DNA from: Entoloma clypeatum
Lineage: Eukaryota > Basidiomycota > Agaricomycetes > Agaricales > Entolomataceae
Reading direction: 5' to 3'
DNA: 64,000 nucleotides
Assembly: GCA_963565915.1 (NCBI GenBank)
Contig: OY751487.1
Coordinates: forward strand, 1,550,001-1,614,000
Shown piece by piece: positions 10,938 through 21,785 of the stretch (the stretch's first letter is position 1; every line of letters begins with the position of its first letter). The position numbers and the translations under genes are program-made. The notes under the pieces were generated by a model, which made no database searches, was not told where the DNA came from, and worked only from the letters and a program-made list of their open reading frames with translations.

Positions 10938-13900
10938 CTACTCTTTCAACTCGGTATCGACAAACGTAAGTGGTGTAAACGGCTGTAGAGCCAGTCAGAA
11001 AAACGTGCATCAGAAGTCGTGACAATCAAAAATAACATGGAAAAGAAACACACATGACCGCCACCCTCAAAGTGCTTGCTGTTCGCTTCGACCCAATGCA
11101 GACGGAGAGCATGTAAAAAGGCTGACAATCCCTGGAAAAAGAAAGAGATCGATGAACCAGGGTGGATAAGAGTAAGAAGACTGGACCCATACCTCCATGA
11201 TGCACAGAATAAACAAGGTAGCGCCGAACCAGAAAGCCCCCATGAACGCCAGCACCACCCATCCGAAGATGGACACAGGATTCAGATAACCCGCAATCGT
11301 CATGCTCCACAGAACTTCCGACAGCTGCGCATGCGCAAGCGACAGTGCCCACAACCGCAAGTACGACGCCGTGTGGGATATGCAGCCCAAACAGAATTCA
11401 ATGGTATGAATCACCTGATGGACCACAACCTCCCCAAAGTCGTGGTGATCCTAAGACAAAGGTAATTCAAGCATGAGGATCAGGGCGACTTTCCTTACCT
11501 CCTCCTCGTTGGCATCTTCAATCACGGCCCTGCCATTACCCTCTTCTTCAGCCTCGAGGACATCATCAGTGTCGTCCCTCGCTGTATCAAGCAAACCCGT
11601 GTAGCCTTGCGACTGGATGCGTTTCATGTCTTTCCAGGCAAGATACGGCTTCGTGATCAACAGCCAAGGAACGCAAACTCCCGCCATGAGAAGCAGAACA
11701 GCTTGCACAAGGCCCTGACCAGGGTACAACTGAAATTCCGGGGGGACAGTGCCAGGGTCTAAGAACATGTTGATGAGCATGTTGAGAAGCAACGGCGGCT
11801 CCGTGGTCGCCTTTGACCAATCGATGGACCACTTGTACAAGATGCAAAGCGCGAGATAGCCAAATATCGACTGAAGGAATATCATCTGAGGAATGAAATT
11901 GGCATAGATATCCACCGGCCGTCTGAATTTGATGTGATTGGGAAGTTGCAGGCAGAGGGCGAACGTCATCTACAGAAAACCGTTATGATGTCCATATCGA
12001 TAGCAGGTGGAAATGAACTTACATGAATGACTCCGATCACGATGGACATCTTCATCTTGTACGAATTTGTAAATACGAGGGCATTATCGGAACCATGCCA
12101 TCCAGGATCAAGACCGAAGGGATATGTATGACCGGTGGGCACGCCGACAACCACAGTCGAGTTGTCGGGGAACATCCAGCCTGATTGCCAAAGGTGGAGA
12201 GACTTGGAAAAGATGTCGTTGTACAAGAAGCCAGTGTAGATGGAAAAGAGCCCCATGAGTAGGATGATGTAACGACCACTGTTGTGATGGTTAAAAATCA
12301 TCGAGAGAAACTGTGTTATCTTACTAGAAAAACTGGCCAATGATCTTGATAAAGTAGCGAGTCAGGAAACAAGGTCTTGATCTGACATATAACACGTACC
12401 TCGCCGAGATCCTGTTTTGCCAGCTTCCTCTCTGCCATAATCATATATAACGCAACAGCAAAAATGATAAAGCCGTGTCCAATATCACCAAACATAACGG
12501 CGAACAGGATCGGGAAGGTGGTGACGGCAAACAGGCCAGGATTGACCTCTTGATAAGCAGCTGTGCCATAGCTGTCCATAATGGTCTGGAATCCCTCTGT
12601 GAACTTGTTCGTTCGGATGAACGTCGGAGGGGTCTTGTTTGTACGAAGTTCGTGCAGAATGGGAGGCACACTGGTACCGGATTCTTCCTTTTACACGATA
12701 AGGATCACTCGACAATTTCGAACATATCGAATACCCACAGTTGCATGTCTCAGCGCCAGCTGAATGGTGGTGATGTCCCTGGTCGGAACCCACCCTTCTG
12801 CAATAAGCGTCTTCCTCCTCACATCATAATTGAAGAGATTGAGCGTCTCGTAGATGATCTTTTCCTTCCTCGTCACATCCTGCCAAGTCCGCAGGCTCTC
12901 CCCAAGCCTCACAAGCTCAACACGACGGGTCTCTCTCGTCTGATAGAGGACAGCCTGAACGTCCTCCAGACGCGCCATCACTTCACGAAGAGAATCCGAA
13001 CGCTTGTCGGCATTAGCGTCTATTGGGTATATTGTTGCTCCCATAGATTCAGCGACTTTGCGGATCTTTGCAAGGAGGAATTCGCCATGAGCAAAGATAA
13101 TGAACACATTCTTGCGGGTTTCCTCTCCCGTAACAGGATCAACGAAGGGCTCGGCAATGTCGGTGTGATTCATGTAGAGGTTTCCACGAAGGACACGCCA
13201 GAGGACACGTTCTAACGTGGATACGCGTGAACGCTCAATGGTACCCGCAACAAACCTTGGTGGAAAAAATGTCAATTGATGTACGAAGAAAAGAGAAATA
13301 TTGGCTTCTCACTCGAGATCAAATTGAGTGCCATTATGAACATTCATAAACTGACTTTCGCGGTCATCGTGTGAAAGCAGGGGAGCAGAGCTGTCGTCGA
13401 AGGAAGACCTAATATCAGACTGCTGGACATGAACCTGAATATGGGTGGTGAGGCATGATGGTGGCGTCAAAAGCAGACACTCTGACCCTGTCAAAAAACA
13501 CTGCTGTTTCTCGTAGAACGTGCTTAGCCTCAATGAGTTCTTCCTCCCTGACGCTCAGCGACCGATAGTTCTCGTTCAACTTCTGGAGTTTCTGATCATG
13601 CTCGGCCAATGTTAAATCCAGCTGGTCGATGGTTTGCGCAGCACGGGGTCCCACCGTGATGAGAGGGGTTGAATCGTACAAGGGTCGAATGGGAATCACA
13701 TCCTTTTCCTTCTGGATCTGGTCGGCGAAGAAGCGCACGCGACGGGCCATCTCATCTACACGGCGAATCTCTCCCACAAAAGAACGTTGGAAAGGGTTGA
13801 CGGTGGGGTTTAACTAAATACTGTTGGCGACCTGGTTTGTGAATAGCAAGAAGGAAAATTACATACATCTTTGAATTGGACATCGCCAAGTTCGCCTAGC

Positions 13901-14043
13901 TCTGCCACAGTGTCATGGGCGACTTCGGCGGGTACGAAGAGCTGTACCAAGCTCATCTGCTCGGAGCCTGTTCATTTCGTCAGAAGAGCTGAGGACAACA
14001 ACTTCGTGTACCCACGGAGCAGACTCGGGTATTCATCTGCCAT
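10938..14043 (-). CDS. VPH1: V-type proton ATPase subunit a
   Basis: Twelve exons: 14043-14016, 13967-13867, 13813-13487, 13434-13313, 13255-12739, 12687-12400, 12344-12325, 12278-12023, 11969-11499, 11450-11193, 11131-11054, 10982-10938. They give 836 aa, normal for the family. The N-terminal cytosolic half begins [20 protein letters not shown] and includes [19 protein letters not shown]. The C-terminal half has the membrane helices, including the helix [17 protein letters not shown] whose Arg is the essential proton-channel residue, and the end [15 protein letters not shown]. Subunit a forms the proton path of the V0 sector in vacuolar/endosomal membranes. Exon 7 is only 20 nt (IIGQFFY), required to restore the conserved [13 protein letters not shown]. 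Exon 1 is 28 nt. Either the Vph1 or the Stv1 type; fungi of this group usually have one gene. Confidence 0.96.
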
Positions 14044-14462
14044 CCCGGGAAGCGAAGGTTGTTCAGTGAATGATTGGTCTGTGAGTAGATTGTGATGAGA
14101 GGGTAACAGGTTGGACTGGTATTACGTAATGAGGTCGAACTTTTCATGAGTTAAGGAGGCTTTCCATTGTGCTGATGGAATACCGACCAGAGCCTCTTCC
14201 CCCCATCGGCTTGCTCTGCAAGGAATGTCCGGATCCCAACTCAGCGCAAATTAGGGATGGGAGGTTTGGTGCTTCAAAATAGGTCCATTGTTTGACCCTA
14301 ACGCTGTCGGTTTGTGACCCAAATAACAACCATATACGCTTCGACCATTGCAGGGGACGACTTCACGCGCAGGGCTGGCATTCGGTAGACCGTTCAGATC
14401 GAGAGAAGTCTGTCGGAGACGCGCACATCATCTTGGCGCACCAGAAATCAAAGCTCTGCAAT
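14044..14462. promoter_or_regulatory. Divergent intergenic region VPH1 / PFS2
   Basis: The 419 bp separate two divergent start codons and must contain both promoters and 5' UTRs. I recognise no specific element. Confidence 0.5.
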
Positions 14463-16499
14463 ATGACGACAACATCACTACCTGTTCTCCTGCCTGCGAC
14501 AGCCGCTCCTCAAGCTCCAGGCACTCATCTTGAATGGTTCCCTAAAAAATACCACACCGCACCACAACCCCCGCCCCAGGATGACACAAAGAGCCAGGAA
14601 ATCGAGCTAGCCAATGCTAGACAGATGCTGGATGGAAAGCTAATCAAGAAGACGAGACCACGGCGGACGGTGGATTATAATGGTGGAATGGGGCGCTGGA
14701 CACTAGTATGATGTCTTGTGCAATCTGATTTGCTAGACGTTGAAACAATTGGCTGTAGCTTCGGAAACTACGACCGAATCCCCTCCATGTACCGCGTCTA
14801 CGCCCCAGTCCACCATATATAATTGACGTACGCTTCCCCCTAACCTTCTGAACAAACCAACATACACTTATCCATGAACCCCAGCTGCTCCCGCCGAAAG
14901 CATACCCCGATAATTCCGCCACTTCTCTTTGCACCAAGTTCGTGCACACATCCACTAACAAAATAAGATGTCCAGTAAACGTCGTCATCGTAAGTTGTTA
15001 TCCTTCTCCAACACAGTGATAAGCAATGAATCACGCGCATATAGTGGACGCCCGAGGGTCGACGAGTACTCACAGGCTCGACAAGCGGAGAGTTCACTCT
15101 CTGGAACGGCCTCACCTTCAACTTCGAAACCATCCTTCAAGCACACGACACCGCTATCTGTGCAATGACCTTCACCCACTCCGGCGCCTACCTTGCCTCC
15201 GCCGACAAGACCGGAATCATCAAATACTTCGAGCCCAACATGAACAATCTGACGGCATGGCAAGGCTCCAACTCCAGAGAAGCGATTCGAGGCATATGTT
15301 TCAGCCCAGATGATCGTCGATTCGCGACGGCCAGTGATGACTCCTCTGTTCGGATATGGTCCTTCCAGGAGAGCAGGATAGAGAGTACTCTAACAGGTAC
15401 AATCCGACCTTCTCCAAGGTCTTTTTTTCGGCTAATATAATTTAGGACACGGTTGGGACGTCAAGTGTGTCCAGTGGCATCCAACCAAAGGGCTTCTGGT
15501 TTCTGGAAGCAAAGACAACATGATGAAGTTTTGGGACCCTCGAACAGGTACTTGCCTATCAACTCTGTACGATGACTCTCCCTTTTCCCTTCCAATCGCC
15601 TGACATCCATGCTGTTCAACAGACACCAACACAAGAACACGATCCAAGCCCTCTCCTGGTCTCCAAACGGCAATATGGTAGCCAGCGCCTCCCGGGATCA
15701 AACAGTCCGTGTCTTCGACATACGCGCAATGAAAGAGTATTGCATCCTCAAAGGCCACAAAAAGGAAGTCTGCTGTACGTCTTTCCTCCCTCACCCCCTC
15801 CTAACTAGCCCACTCACAAAGTTCCCACCCACAGCCGTAACCTGGCACCCCGTCCACCCGCTCATCGTCTCCGGCGGCTCTGAAGGCGCCATCCTTCACT
15901 GGGACCTCGCCATCCCCGATCCGACATTCGCGCAGCCCATCTCCCCGCCCCGTGCGACCCTCTCCCAGGCACACGACTCCAACGTCTGGTCCCTCGCTTT
16001 CCACCCCCTCGGGCACCTCCTCGTCAGCGCCTCCAACGACCACACCACGCGCTTCTGGTCGCGCGAGCGCCCGGGCGATGCCTCCTCCGTGTTCTCCGGT
16101 GGTGGCGAGAAGCCCCCGGAAGTCACGGACGCGGGTGGGCAGGATGACGAGGAGGACGCGATGGTACCTGGGTTCAGCTATGGCGGGGCTGGTGGTGGGT
16201 GGTGGGCGAAGGAAGAGGACGGCGGGGGCGGCGGGGGAGGGGACGGTGCTGGATTTGAGAATGGGAGGAGGTATGCTGATGCTTCACCCATGGACGACAT
16301 CATACCTGGCCTTGGGGTCTCGGAGAGCGCCGTTGCGGCGAGGCAGACGGGGCCTTTGCCGTCTCAGGAGGACATGTATCCTATTGGGCCTGATGACTGG
16401 AGTCGTAATAGTGGAGGCGGTGGTCACGGCGGCGAGGACTGGGGTCGCGGGGGCAGTCGACAAGTTCGCCGGGGTGGTCGTCGGGGTGGACGATATTGA
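14463..16499 (+). CDS. PFS2: Cleavage/polyadenylation factor WD40 subunit Pfs2/WDR33
   Basis: Seven exons, 14463-14705, 14759-14827, 14885-14989, 15045-15396, 15446-15566, 15623-15774 and 15835-16499, give 568 aa. The N-terminal block [19 protein letters not shown] and the stretch [16 protein letters not shown] before the propeller are characteristic of Pfs2/WDR33, the poly(A)-signal-recognising WD40 subunit of the pre-mRNA cleavage and polyadenylation factor. WD repeats follow ([112 protein letters not shown]). The C-terminus is a Gly-rich, RGG-like tail (GGGGG runs, [10 protein letters not shown]). The start at 14463 gives [11 protein letters not shown]; an in-frame upstream ATG at 14292 would add an unlikely Cys/Arg-rich leader. 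Confidence 0.96.
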
Positions 16500-16765
16500 G
16501 GACCTGGCTTAATGCTCAATGGTCTTTCTTCCACTTGAAAGTACAAGAGCTGCACGGAATCGACGCGCAAAGGTCGACTTGACTATCTACGGTGTTCCTA
16601 GGCCTAATGATACATTGTACGGCTTGGACGTTAATGGTTTATCAATTCGGAGACATAAATTGTAATATAAATTTAAGACGAATCCAAATGCTCAACCGAC
16701 CTTCAATCGCTTTATGGTCCTCGACTTCAATTTCGGGGTAGGCGAGTAATATTTGTGACTCTGAT

Positions 16766-17881
16766 ATGTCACGCGTCATGTCGCCTTCCAGGATCTTTGT
16801 TAACCACAAATATGCGGAGGATGGGCATCTTCCCAGCGAGGGCGAGGTCATTGTTGTTCGCCTCTCACAGAACCTTTTTGGACCTGGCTCTATCATTCCC
16901 AGTCGCGATCTACCATCTCGGGTTAACCGACACAATTATCACAACGCCATCGTCTTGGACATCGATATAAAAGCATTTCGACATGTCCTCGCATTTACCG
17001 TTCTCCCAATGCCTGCCTATTCCGCTACCGATCCAACCTCCAGACTATCCTCGACAAGTTGGCTACTCACCCAACCCTTGGACTTTCAGCAGCAACATAT
17101 CCCAGTCCCATATGAGCAAACATCCTCTTTCACGCAACCACAACCTCCATTCTTGACTCCAGTGCGATTCGGCGATCCTCTTGAACTGGATGGGTGGAAG
17201 AATAACAAACCTAGCTGGGTGCTAGCTGTGCCGCAGGTGACAGAGTTGAAGGATACAACCAATGTATGTACTTTATCCTCCTTAAAGTGGATGCTACCTC
17301 TGACGTGTCTGGTGCAGTTCAAATGCTTTGAACCCCCAGTCAAGCTGAACAAGGATGAACTAAGGCGTCTTCGAGAATACAGTGGACTCTCCCCTTCACC
17401 CATCGTTCCCAGCAGCAGCACCATGTCCCAATTTCCTCCAGGAAGTGGGAATTCTACGTTTGGAGGCCCCGATACACTGCCCTCAGGAAATGATACAGTA
17501 CCCGGTGGCGGCTCATACCCTCACCAGCCTGGCGAGAAGGACAACCACCCTGGAGCAGGCCTCCCATCTGGCAGTAGCTCGGCCTTTCAGGCTCTTTATG
17601 AACATCATGCTGTCAAACAGGCTTTCACAAATGCTGACCAACCATCTATGATTCTTGACACAGGCTCTGGTGATGCTGATGATGACTACGACGATGACGA
17701 TGATGACTGGGAAGACAACATGGATCCTGTTACATTCGCTCGGTACTATGCGGCTTCCAATCCACACATGGCCAAGATCGTTCAAGATCATGATCAGAAG
17801 ATGCGTGAACGCCTCGAACTGGAGATCACGAACTGGGCGAGAAGAGTTCGATCTGAGACCTTTGAGGGTGACGCACCATAG
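16766..17881 (+). CDS. Unrecognised conserved-looking protein with acidic tail
   Basis: Two exons, 16766-17263 and 17318-17881, give 353 aa. The 54-nt stretch between them (GTATGT...GTGCAG) has intron signals but is a multiple of three without stops, so the unspliced frame also reads through (371 aa). The N-terminal domain (SEGEVIVVRLSQNLFGPGSI, then LDIDIKAFRHVLAFTVLPMP and TPVRFGDPLELDGWKN) looks like a compact beta-rich fold. It is followed by FKCFEPPVKLNKDELRRL, a Pro/Ser/Gly-rich linker, an acidic block (DADDDYDDDDDDWEDN) and a helical end (FARYYAASNPHMAKIVQDHDQ). No signal peptide or membrane segment is evident. The first Met is at 16766 and a second at 16778. I do not recognise the family. 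Confidence 0.75.
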   Translation: MSRVMSPSRIFVNHKYAEDGHLPSEGEVIVVRLSQNLFGPGSIIPSRDLPSRVNRHNYHNAIVLDIDIKAFRHVLAFTVLPMPAYSATDPTSRLSSTSWLLTQPLDFQQQHIPVPYEQTSSFTQPQPPFLTPVRFGDPLELDGWKNNKPSWVLAVPQVTELKDTTNVCTLSSLKWMLPLTCLVQFKCFEPPVKLNKDELRRLREYSGLSPSPIVPSSSTMSQFPPGSGNSTFGGPDTLPSGNDTVPGGGSYPHQPGEKDNHPGAGLPSGSSSAFQALYEHHAVKQAFTNADQPSMILDTGSGDADDDYDDDDDDWEDNMDPVTFARYYAASNPHMAKIVQDHDQKMRERLELEITNWARRVRSETFEGDAP

Positions 17882-18496
17882 ACAGGAATGTGGTTGGTAA
17901 CTATCAAGATGTGCCAACGAGCCCAGATTTGTTAACGAGCCTAGATCTGTCAACGAGCCTAGATCTGTTCCGAGGTGTTCTTATCCTTCAATTGTCCAGT
18001 TTCCCAGTGTTCCCTTGATGTTTGTTATCTGTTCAAGTCACTTGTTCGTAGTTAAACAGTCCTTCTACACGCTGTCAGTCGTGTTACCCAGCTTGAAGTC
18101 CATCATGAAAGTCTACCCTCCCACCCTGCATTAAATGTGCTTACAAACAAATGCCAGCAACGCAATGTCTGCCTAACCCATTCCTTTGTTGAAGATGAAC
18201 ATATCCGATTCATGTTGATACTAGTAATGTTGATCCTAAGCTGATATTGCATATAATACATGTATGGATGAGAAGAAAAGTATACAAGATGCGAGTCGAG
18301 ACATTTAGTCCATGCAGAAGAAATTCTTCCCTTGCCCATCACAAATAAAGGCAAAAAATGCCCAGGCATAACATATACTTATAAAGAGTTGAATAAAGAT
18401 ACTGGAACCCAGAATTGATACTCGTACAACGCCCATGAACCATCAACCGTAGCGCAGCTTATAATGCTTACTGAGAAGGAATGGGAAGAATGGAAC
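17882..18496. other. Convergent intergenic region
   Basis: It lies between the 3' ends of two convergent genes. Apart from the 18-bp tandem repeat at 17916-17969 I see only A/T-rich 3'-flank sequence. Confidence 0.5.
17916..17969. repeat. 18-bp tandem repeat, 3 units
   Basis: Units 17916-17933, 17934-17951 and 17952-17969, consensus AACGAGCCTAGATCTGTT, with two changes in the first unit. It lies 35 bp after a stop codon, in a probable 3' UTR. Confidence 0.85.
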
Positions 18497-20924
18497 CTAT
18501 GCAACAATCGGCATCGCAGGACGTGAATCGAGGAGAATAGTCGGCGATGAAGGTACCGCCACATGCGAGGCACACATGCCATGGGCCGTAGGCGTCGACG
18601 AGCCACTTCGCACGCCGATATTTATGTCATCAAAGCTCGGGGATCGCGAAGGCGTGGCGGGATAGAACGAATCCGACGGGTGAAGTTTGGGAGACGTGCT
18701 CGATAGTAACTCCTCGATGTCCGAGGCGGACTGTGTACGCGGGATCGGGTCTTGTGGAACGTTTAGATAGGCCGTTTTATCCGATCCAGTGAAAAAGCAA
18801 AATCTATATAAAGGATAGAGTCAGCAATGAGTCACTCAAAGTTGAATGCGAGTTGTGTCCTTACTTATTGATGAAATGGCGATAATTCGTTCCGGGACTG
18901 GCAGAAACGTCTCTCTTGAGCCCTGCGATCAAAGCGTATTCCAGGAAGCTCTCAGAGGGGGACGAAGCGGTAGAAGGAGGCGAGCTGGATGTGGGAGAAG
19001 TGAATGAAGGAGTGGAGAGATCACTCCCGTCACCTTGGTCAAGATACACCGACGAGCTAAATCCCAAGCCGTACGGTGGTGCAGAACGGAATCCTTCTCT
19101 CGGGGGGAAGGAATGGAATCTGGGGGCGGGACGGGGCGTCTGGTCCAACCTTGAAGGCGCATATGGTGTGCCAGGAATCATTTTCTTGACTGTGGACCCA
19201 TCCGAGTCCATCGCAGACATATCGGGAAAGTATCCTCGTCTATGGTTTCGAACAGGGGATGTCTCGTCTTGTGTGTCGCTGGGTAAACATGCTGCAGAGA
19301 ATAGGGTCTCCTCGTCGGCATCGCGTGGCGACCCCAGCTGAGTTGAAGTCTTGGTGACGGGGATGTCTCGCATCCTACTCTTTGCCGGCCAAGGAACAGA
19401 ATTCGGGGTGGGTATAGTGGGGTGTGTCTGGGTGCGTAGGCGAGGAAGCGGTGGCGGCTTCGAGGGAGGCGTACAGGATTCATCCGGATCAATTTTGAAG
19501 TTGAATCGTGGAGCTGTTATAGCACTGCGGCTGAAAGATTGGGACGACAGTGAGGATCCGTTGGCCTCTTTCCCGCCCGCTACATTCTCCAATTTACTCT
19601 TGAGGCGAGCGATATCACCCTTCGCCATGCAGCCGTCGTCCTTTGGCATTGATGCAACCTTCGTGAAGGAAGCCAAGTAATTCTGACCCGCGTTGTTGTC
19701 CCAAAGCTCCTTTCCCCCAACAGCGTATTTCACCGCAAGGTACAGTCTCTTCCCTTCGATGCGAGCCAAGAGGTCATTCAACCGGATGCTAAAATAGAAC
19801 CGATCAAAATCACAGTCGATAGACTCGACCCATTTTCCTGTCACTTCGCTCGTTGTCTGCCACGAATCGAACGTAAAACGGACGGTAAGCCACTTCGCAA
19901 ACGCGATGTTTCGCACCCGGACACGCCCTATAATACTTGTCCCCTCGAGCGAGAGGACCAGCTCCTCAAGAGCAACGTCGCTGTTCTCGTCCAACACCGG
20001 CATGTTTAGCAGCCTCATAACCAAGGTCTTTCTAGGATGTCGGTCATCCGAGTCGCCGAATATGAAAGAAGGAAAGTCGCTGTCCGTTCCACTCGTATCT
20101 TCCGTCGGACTCCCATCACGGGACACAGCCAATGGCTTTTGCTCCGCCAAGAATAGTTTGACGTGCTCCAGTTGCGCATCAAAATGAACAACTTTGGCAT
20201 GTGTAGGCGTAGCAGGCTCGCTTTTACTCGAAACAGCTGTGGTGATGACCGACAGGGATTTTGATGTTTTGAGTGAAGATTTGACCAGCTGGCCAGACTT
20301 CTTTCTCACGAGTGGTGGTTGGGAAGATGATGTGGGGGCCAAGGAAACTGGGGCTGGGGATTCCGTGGATGCCCGGACGTGGGTTTCGGAAAAGTTCCGC
20401 GCTTTCAATCCCTCCGTCTGCAAGCGCAAGGGGATACCCGGATTATACAATAAAGGGCGCATCGAGGGCCGAGGCGTAGCATCTTCACGCCTGTCTTCGG
20501 CGTACTTCTCCAACCGACGATGCTCCTCGAGGATTCTTGCGTTATGAACAGCCGGGGTAGGGGTTGATTGTTCCGGGGGGCAAACCATCGAACGTGCAGC
20601 GCCAGGATGTCTTCCTTTTATGACGATCGTCGGTCGTGTACCATCTGAGATACTTGAAGATGAGCTGGATTCGGAGTCCGTGAGTTGTGAATATGGGACT
20701 GATAGCTGCGGGGGCTCATGAGGGGGAGTGGACTGTTGTATTATGACCTTAACCGGTGTCGGTGTGGAGACCAGACTGAAAGTCTGGGGGGATGGAGGGG
20801 CACTGCGAGAGCGAGAAGCAGACCGTCGGGGAATTAGGGGCAGAGCAGCAGTCGCTGTGTTCGTATTTCGGGAAAAGAGGGGTTCCACCGAGGGCGAGGA
20901 GCGTGAAAAATGCATTGCAATCAT
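18497..20924 (-). CDS. PP1 glycogen-targeting subunit with CBM21 domain
   Basis: Exons 20924-18865 and 18803-18497, joined by a 61-nt intron, give 788 aa. Residues about 295-425 form a CBM21 (glycogen/starch-binding) domain: ALEELVLSLEGTSIIGRVRV, VRNIAFAKWLTVRFTFDSWQ, then WVESIDCDFDRFYFSIRL and ELWDNNAGQNYLASF. About 45 residues before it, KVVHFD fits the RVxF motif that docks protein phosphatase 1. This pairing defines the Gac1/Pig/PPP1R3 family, which brings PP1 to glycogen and promotes glycogen synthesis. The remaining N- and C-terminal parts are Ser/Pro-rich and low complexity. The start is the first of two nearby ATGs (20924, 20915). No closer ortholog can be chosen by eye. Confidence 0.9.
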
Positions 20925-21785
20925 GAAGGGCAAATGTAACTAGTTCCTGTAAACGATACCGCGCGTTAATAACCGAAGTCTTCCAGGCACTTTCGGATAC
21001 TCGCCTTATCGTGAGCCGCAAAATACACCCAACCTCGGTCTCCGGCTCGGCCAAAACTGGGTCCTCCAGGGAGCTTAATAAGTTGAGAATACAATCCAGG
21101 GGGTTCAAACGAAAGTCTCTGGGAGGGCGGGGTAGCCAGATGGACGAGATTGAGTTGGGCGATGGTAGCGTAGATACCGCACGGATCCGGACCGAAGGTA
21201 TCTGTATAACGAGCTCAACCAGATCGTAGATCTCCCCAAGTCGCGACTGGACCTCCCCCGAGCGGTATAATAGATTCAACGAATTCCAAATTCCACTCGC
21301 CTTGGGGAGGACTTGAAGTCTGGTGATCAAGGGGATGAATGGTAGCTTTGGCAATTTGCGGTTTCCTCCGAAAGATTGTGAGAATGGGTGTCGCCCTTCC
21401 TGGAGATGTTGGCCGCCAATAAAGGGGCCAAGACAGCGACCGCACTGGGAGGAGAGGAGAAGGGAGGGAAGTACTAGTACGAGTGGTACCCCAAGAACCA
21501 AATTTAGACACAGCGCAATGATCCCGCCCACGTGTCATTTGCCCTCTGTGGCGCAAACGTACGGCGCGAGCAATCTGGGAGGCATACTATATGCTAGTGC
21601 ACACATGATACTTTCAAATGATAGTAAGAGCTGTGAGTTCGTCGTCCGGATTCTCAGGTTGCAGACTACACTCGTATCTAGACCATAAATAAAGGATCCC
21701 ATGTACATGCGTACCAAATCTATTGAGACACATTGGCTTTAATTATTTCAACCCAGGTTCTGGATCTCTGTGAGTCCGTGAAAAT
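20925..21785. other. Upstream/intergenic region
   Basis: It lies between the start of the CBM21 gene and the stop of the SPX-EXS gene, both on the minus strand. A long minus-strand open frame (21531 down to 20749) overlaps the CBM21 start but has no ATG of its own. I read it as promoter/5' UTR. It contains one CACGTG at about 21528. Confidence 0.5.

Noticed and set aside
20749..21531. Long minus-strand open frame overlapping the start of the CBM21 gene
   Set aside because: It has no ATG start, shows no recognisable motif, overlaps a well-supported gene, and I could not attach it to an upstream exon in phase. Probably 5' UTR/promoter.
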